DNA of 64,000 bases from Elysia crispata (lineage: Eukaryota; Mollusca; Gastropoda; Plakobranchidae), in assembly GCA_033675545.1 (NCBI GenBank), contig JAWDGP010006261.1, positions 1 to 64,000 of the forward strand, written 5' to 3'. Below, in pieces: positions 58,300-64,000 of this stretch (within the stretch, counting starts at the first letter, position 1; each line of letters opens with the position of its first letter). The notes below the pieces were generated by a model. That model saw only the letters and a list, made by a program, of their open reading frames with translations. It ran no database searches and was not told the DNA's origin. A program made the translations under genes and the position numbers.

Positions 58300-60190
58300 T
58301 GATTCAGAAGTAATTGGTTACTTCTTACTTGCAAAGGAACAGACATAATCCACTAGTTTCCCGACACCGTGTTCTGCCATGCCAGCAGTGCTCTGTATAA
58401 TCCTCTAGCTCAACACCCATCTTTCAAACGTTCAAATCTCCTGGTTGCAATTGGTATTTTTTAAATCACATATGTCTCTTTTTTATTTTGTTTGTTTTTT
58501 TATTATTATTTTCTTTAATCAAAGACTGTCTTTATCACTGCCCCCAGACTTATGGCGTTGATATCTTCTGACTTAGCTTAGATGTTATTTTCCAGTCCAA
58601 CTTTTTTGTATGAACTGTTTATCAGTGGTGCGAGGAATGGTCTCTTTATTTTTAAGTTTTGACCTTTCCAGCATCAAGTTTCAAGTTTGGTGCATTTGGG
58701 CGTTGGTTATTATTTTTTTTTTGACTTGGGGCTGACGTTGTACGTCAACAGGAGAAATAATCAACGCTATTTATTTTTTTTCCAAAATCCGCGAGATTTC
58801 GTGTCATGTTTATAATAACCGTAATGAATTCTGTCAAACATGCACATAAATTTTCCTTTGTATCGGGAAAAGAAGCCTTTTTACGAGTGATTAACAATTA
58901 AGCTGCTATGTTATGGTAATCGAATACAATTCTGAGAAACAATAACATTAGATGAGGCAACCATAACTTTCATATCAATCACTCGTCACAGGAAATCTCC
59001 ATTTTTAAACATAATACGTGTTTATTCCTTGCCTCTTACCTTCATTGCTATAAATCTTGCAAATACCATAGTCATTCTGGAATATGCACTAACAGGGCTC
59101 ACCTGAGAAATAGTCTCTCTCCAGCCAACTTAAGCAAGAATGTACCTGTAGATGGGCATTTTTAGATGCTATAGAAAAATGCATTAGTATCTTTGTATAT
59201 GTATATTTTGTAAAAGCTGATCTCCTCTGCTTCCAGCACGTGTTCGGGCATTCCATAGGCGACCCGATTCGTAATGGTGGTCGTTGATCCGGCCAAATTG
59301 GGTTACCATCGGTTAAATTCGCTATCCTGAACTAAGTCAACCTATGGATGTAATCGCTCACAGAGTAATATAATCTGATCCGGAATAAACAAAAGTGTAC
59401 TAATCGGATTCTGGACAATGTACACGGTTGTATCTGTACCGCTTATACAAAGGTCACTGTCCGCATTTATGGTCATTCCATTAGGGCCTACTTAGCGACC
59501 CTGTTCAGAATATGCAAGGTATCCCGGCGAGGTAAATATGCCGAGTTTTTCGTTACTTTAGGTCATACTTGTGCGAAGCGAACGCTATTACCCTTTTGTC
59601 TCTGTGTCTTCCAGATTTTGATCCATTCGTTCATTCGACAACCACAGTACTGTTTACTCATTTACGATGAAATGCGAGCAGTTGTTTTTTTTTTTTTCAA
59701 TCTCTCAATCCTCCATCAACCTTTCTGCATACTTGTATATCTCTCACTGCCACCAAGTATTCACCATTATTTTTAACCCATATACTCTAAAGAGGTAATG
59801 AAATAAGCATTGGCGCCAGGGCATTGTCATTTTTTCTGGGGTTACTCATATTTGAAATTGCACAAATTGGGCAGATTATGACAGGGTTACTTCATAAGAC
59901 CTTTTTTTTTCTTTTGCTATCATACAAATGTCCGCCTTTCTTTTAAATTTTGAATGTATTCTGCCTTTTATAGGCGTGTCTCAAACCGCCAATGCCCTGC
60001 TTATTTTGGGTCTAAAGATATAAAGCAACTGGCAAAAGCAATGTTCAGAATCTTGGCCCCAAATTTAAGCAGAACCCCATCAGTTCCCAGAATTTAAGGC
60101 TCTCTCTGACTGTCATCTGGTTACTTGCGAAATCTCATTCGGAGACCGCGTGTTTCCGTCAGGCTGGTTTACTGAGATCCATTCTCATCA
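58300..60190. other. No gene recognised
   Basis: Mixed AT-rich DNA. 59220-59600 is noticeably less AT-rich with many CpGs but no open frame. Inside it CATTCCATAGGCGACCCGAT (59250) and CATTCCATTAGGGC...AGCGACCCTGTTC (59472) look like a weak duplication. Confidence 0.4.
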
Positions 60191-60266
60191 CTAGGCTAGC
60201 CCCGACCAGGAATCGAACGCGACTGTTACCTGTGAGTCGAATGCTCCACCTACTGAGCTCCTTAGC
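60110..60266 (-). mobile_element. tRNA-derived SINE, minus strand
   Basis: On the minus strand the head reads GCTAAGGAGCTCAGTAGGTG then GAGCATTCGACTC, an intact tRNA A-box region. CGTTCGATTCC (B box) follows about 35 bp later, then GGTCGGGGC. It continues into a non-tRNA body (GAGAATGGATCTCAGTAAAC then CAGCC) matching the body of the intronic copy at 32.77 kb. The tRNA-like part is better preserved than in that copy. A real tRNA gene is less likely because of the shared body and poor acceptor pairing. Confidence 0.72.
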
Positions 60267-61149
60267 GTCGTCTTCAAGGCTTTTCTCTGAAGATGGTCGT
60301 TGTCGGGTTAGCTGTAAGCTCTTCGCAATCAGAGAATATCATGTACGTAACGAGATGGGCATCTTTCGCTAAAAAAAAAATCGGTGTTTCAGGCTAGGAA
60401 AAGGTGAAAGGGCTAAAGGATATTCAACGACTATTAATAAATCGAACTTGAAGTCCCCATAAACTTCCTTTAGGTGGCAGATCCCAATTCAGTCCGTCAC
60501 AACACTGGGAGAATAAAATTAATCTCTCTATTGCGAGACCAGACGGACATTATTTTCATTCAGAGGGACCATCTAAATCCGCGAATGTCATGTCGGATAT
60601 TTCAAGGATAACAAGTTGCTTTTCGTCTAATATTGATGTGGAGTCTTTGACCTCGGCCTAAATGGGCGACTGGCCTAGACTGGCCTATTTCAAGTTGACC
60701 GGAGCCCTCGAGTCGAGGCTGGCCTAGCGGTCATTTCTCTAATTTTGTCTGGAGGTCATTCGAGGTCTCCTTTCAAAATTAAAATGCTTTCGAATAATAT
60801 TGTTCGAGTGCTTGTTCAGTTTATGTCTCGGGAAAGCATGTGGATGTAATTTTCTGTGCGTAAGAGTGTCATATTGTTTGTTTGGAGGGTAGCCAAAAAC
60901 AAAACAAAACCAAAAAAATTCGCCCTTCTCTTGTTTAGAGTTATCTCCGCTTCTTAGCTTCTGTCTCTGACTATAGATTTAAAGATTTCCAGCCTCCGTA
61001 TCCCATGCATTATAGAAGCCATGCAAATTTGGATGTACGAAGGGAGAAAAAAAGGCTTATGCCGTTGGTTCTCAGAAAAAAAAAGGACAAAACAAAAAAG
61101 AAAAAAAAAATCAACCCGCTAATGCTTTTGCCCTCGCATGGGGGAAGGG

Positions 61150-61168
61150 GGAGAGAGAGAGGGAGAGG

Positions 61169-61232
<64 letters not shown>

Positions 61233-61291
61233 AAAGAAGCAAAGCAGAGGGAAGGGAGAGTGATAAAAAAGGAGCAAAATGGAGAGAGAGA

Positions 61292-61357
<66 letters not shown>

Positions 61358-61405
61358 TGGAAAAGAAGCAAAGCAGAGGGAAGGGAGAGTGATAAAAAAG
61401 GAGCA

Positions 61406-61495
<90 letters not shown>

Positions 61496-61570
61496 CAAAA
61501 CAGAGGGAAGGGAGAGTGATAAAAAAAGGAGCAAAATGGGGAGAGAGAGAGAGAGAGGGGGGGGGGGGGA
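61150..61570. repeat. Higher-order tandem repeat: (GA)n plus a ~54-bp conserved linker, three copies
   Basis: The linker ATGGAAAAGAAGCAAAGCAG - AGGGAAGGGAGAGTGAT - AAAAAAGGAGCAAAATGG occurs at 61228-61281, 61357-61411 and (5' end trimmed) 61488-61540. The copies are separated by GA arrays of about 75 bp, with period near 130 bp. The linkers are nearly identical. Open frames of up to 208 codons on both strands are repeat artefacts. Confidence 0.95.
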
Positions 61571-62440
61571 TATTGTTGAATAAATGGAAAATACATATTA
61601 CATAACCGTAAAAGAGCCATATGAAAGACTCGTTTGATATCCTAACTAATGGTAAAGCAAGTATATTGGCACAGGGAAAAATAAGTACTATGTAACATCC
61701 GCTAGAGGTTAAATTTATTGAGCAACTTTTAACAGTATTATCCATTTGTACAATCCAGCTTGTTATTCACGTATAAAGATTCTGAGAGGGACTTAGGGAA
61801 ACGATAAACACCTTAGAATTTTAATCTGGCATTTATGTGAAAATGAAATTTATATTTCTTATTTATCTTTTATAGCACTGAACTTAATAACATCGACAGT
61901 TTTGAGCGCCACACAAAAGCACTGATATAACTGAAAAAGACATTAATCATTACATATTGAAATATATGCTCTTTAAATAGATTCACATTTTCGGAGTTTC
62001 TTTAAAGTCCTGTAATAAGCAAATATAGATAGAGATATTTGCAATAATTGAAGATAAATTATAATAATAAGTTTACATTTAATGAGAGATAGACTTTTCT
62101 GTTTTTACCGAAAAAAAAAAAACTAAACAAAAAACAACAACAAACTTGTAAAGAAGCTTCAAAACCATGGTTAGAAAATAAAGGGTTAGTCCCCTTAGAT
62201 CTGTTATAAGCTGCCAAAGACTTGGCAACTCGTGCAATGTCACCTTTTTTTCCCCCATAGTCCTACCTATTAAGCCATAACTTTCTCTGTTTTATTGCAT
62301 GAATAGACTTTATTTTTGGTACAGGTATTTAGGTCTTCATTAAAAGATAAAACATTTGAAACGCTCATTTTTACCTTTTTTTTTTCTTACCTAGAACGGG
62401 ACGAAATTCAAGATAGTGTCATGAAGGAAATTTTTCACAA
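61571..62440. other. No gene recognised
   Basis: AT-rich unique sequence with no coding or repeat signal. Confidence 0.4.
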
Positions 62441-62454
62441 TATTATTATTATTA

Positions 62455-62518
<64 letters not shown>

Positions 62519-62540
62519 CTTTATTATTATTGTTGTTGTT
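62441..62540. repeat. (TTA)n microsatellite
   Basis: About 30 ATT/TTA triplets ending in TTG TTG TT. Confidence 0.95.
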
Positions 62541-62925
62541 ATATTCATGTATAAATAAAATTAAAAAAAAAATAACATGGATTATGTTAAAATGTAAAAA
62601 CTAGCAGCCGACAATGAGGGCTACATTTAGAGGTCCTATAGTATTCAAAAGGACCAAAAAAAAACAAAAAACAAAAAAAACACCTATAATCGCGTTAATT
62701 ATCTTTTCAAGGGTGGAAACTTTCATACCATATAAAACGTTATCTTATCAAGGAGAAGCCAAGATAAGATAAGAAGAAGATAGAGTACCTGTCATTCAGA
62801 ATGCTTCATCACTCGGTCGCGTGCTGGGTGTATTTCGGCTTTTGTTTTATTCTTTTCTCGTGGCTTCTGATCTGTAAAACTTTGCATTTACTGCTAAGTG
62901 GAATCTTATTCTTGGATTTTTTTTA

Positions 62926-62954
62926 TTATAATTATAATAATAATAATAATAATC

Positions 62955-63023
<69 letters not shown>

Positions 63024-63024
63024 T
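62926..63024. repeat. (TAA)n microsatellite
   Basis: About 32 TAA triplets, the complementary orientation to the TTA array 390 bp upstream, so the two could pair as an imperfect inverted repeat. The rest of the window to 64000 is AT-rich with no supported gene. Confidence 0.95.
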
Positions 63025-64000
63025 GGTAAAAATAATATGTGTGCTTGTGTCTCGTTCAAGAAGTTTTCCTCTGAAATGATCAAACTTCCAATATTACTTC
63101 CACCCTCTTTCACCCTTTTTGGGAGTCACTATTCTGTGCACACAATCAACCTAATAGAAAAGCACTTTAGTAAGAAAGCTCAAAGAAAAAGACATTTTGT
63201 AACATGTTAGTTTTTTATATTTTTTTTAAATGTCAGAGCGTGTATATTTCCCTCGGATTAGATTTTACCAATAGTATGATGGTTCCAAAACAGTATTGTT
63301 GATTGCTTAAAAAAAACAGGCATATCGAAACAACAAATAAATCGCTGTTTTAGATTTTAGAAAATGCCCAACCAACCTGTTTCTCTCTCCCTTTTACTGG
63401 TTGTGAGTTAATTTCTCTAAATGTGACCTACAAAGGGAATGCTTTTTTTTTTCAAGAATAGTTTTCTAAGTAATTTTTATATATTTTATATGTATATTAT
63501 ATGGAGAGTCGTTGCATCGCCGTAATTTCTATTGCTTGAACAATCGGATTCAATTCGTCCTCAAGTACCCAGCTATCAAATAGAAGAATAACTTTGTTTG
63601 AAAAATTTCCCTCACACCTGAGATTTGACATGTGATGGAATCAAAAAGAGTTCGAGACGTTATCCAGACGTTATGCACATGGAACTCCAAGGAAATGATT
63701 TGAGATTATAGAGGGCTTCTTTAGCATGGCATTTCAATATCACAAGTGCCACATCCTCTGGCCAAGAAAACCTGCCTACCTTTAAAAAAAAAACAATAAT
63801 CAGCCCTCCATGTATTTGATCTTTGTGTAATTATTACTTTGTTTTTCAGTCGTCATTGCAAAATATGGTCTCTATTAGGTTCTTATATATATATATATTA
63901 TTCTCTCACACGTTTTATGTTTTATGAGGTTTTGGTTGGGGGTTTTCCTCTCGAAACGATTAGCTTTTTTTTTTTTTTTTGTATAAAAACATCTCTTTAA

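Noticed and set aside
60195..60266. Functional tRNA gene on the minus strand
   Set aside because: The A and B boxes are present, but the acceptor arms do not pair well and the downstream sequence is shared with the SINE at 32.7 kb.

Overview
This is eukaryotic nuclear DNA: AT-rich, with short exons separated by long GT-AG introns, long GA, ATT and AT microsatellites, a degenerate satellite array, tRNA-derived SINEs, a mariner element and LINE tails. The three recognisable genes are conserved animal housekeeping genes. The intron-rich structure and repeat content fit a marine invertebrate, most likely a mollusc and perhaps a gastropod. That lineage call is inference and cannot be fixed from the window alone.

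Layout. 1-2.7 kb is the 3' flank of the first gene. 2694-6046 (minus) is a complete three-exon PRELID1-type gene (210 aa) for a mitochondrial intermembrane-space phosphatidic acid carrier. 6-9.9 kb holds no recognisable gene. 9.9-11 kb holds a broken PHD-finger reading frame (minus), a GA microsatellite and a 63-bp inverted repeat. 12.6-13.5 kb holds frameshifted coding remnants that resemble a retroelement ORF1. 13.6-16.15 kb is an array of about 44 units of roughly 54 bp, each with a TATAAATA box and an ATGGCCGCC core, with related inverted units on both sides (13.62 and 17.27-17.65 kb).

20634-40778 (minus) is the main gene, a complete 23-exon NOL6/UTP22 (Nrap) gene. The exons join in phase to 1144 aa, about the length of human NOL6. 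Its introns carry two decayed LINE 3' tails (22.5 and 26.1 kb), a fold-back mariner (29222-30213), a SINE (32.7 kb), a long GA array (33.7 kb) and several small tandem duplications. About 41.2 kb is a compact shared upstream region with two NRF1-like palindromes, placed head-to-head between NOL6 and the plus-strand gene GINS4/SLD5. The first five coding exons of GINS4 lie at 44316-49295; the exon for its C-terminal ~55 residues was not found.

49.3-64 kb has no gene I can support. It holds microsatellites, a ~29-bp minisatellite (54.2 kb), a GA-based higher-order tandem repeat (61.1-61.6 kb), a second SINE copy (60.2 kb, minus) and facing TTA/TAA arrays.

The three genes share no pathway. They serve mitochondrial lipid supply, small-subunit ribosome assembly and DNA replication, which are growth-linked functions. 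The NRF1-like sites between NOL6 and GINS4 are the only visible hint of shared control.
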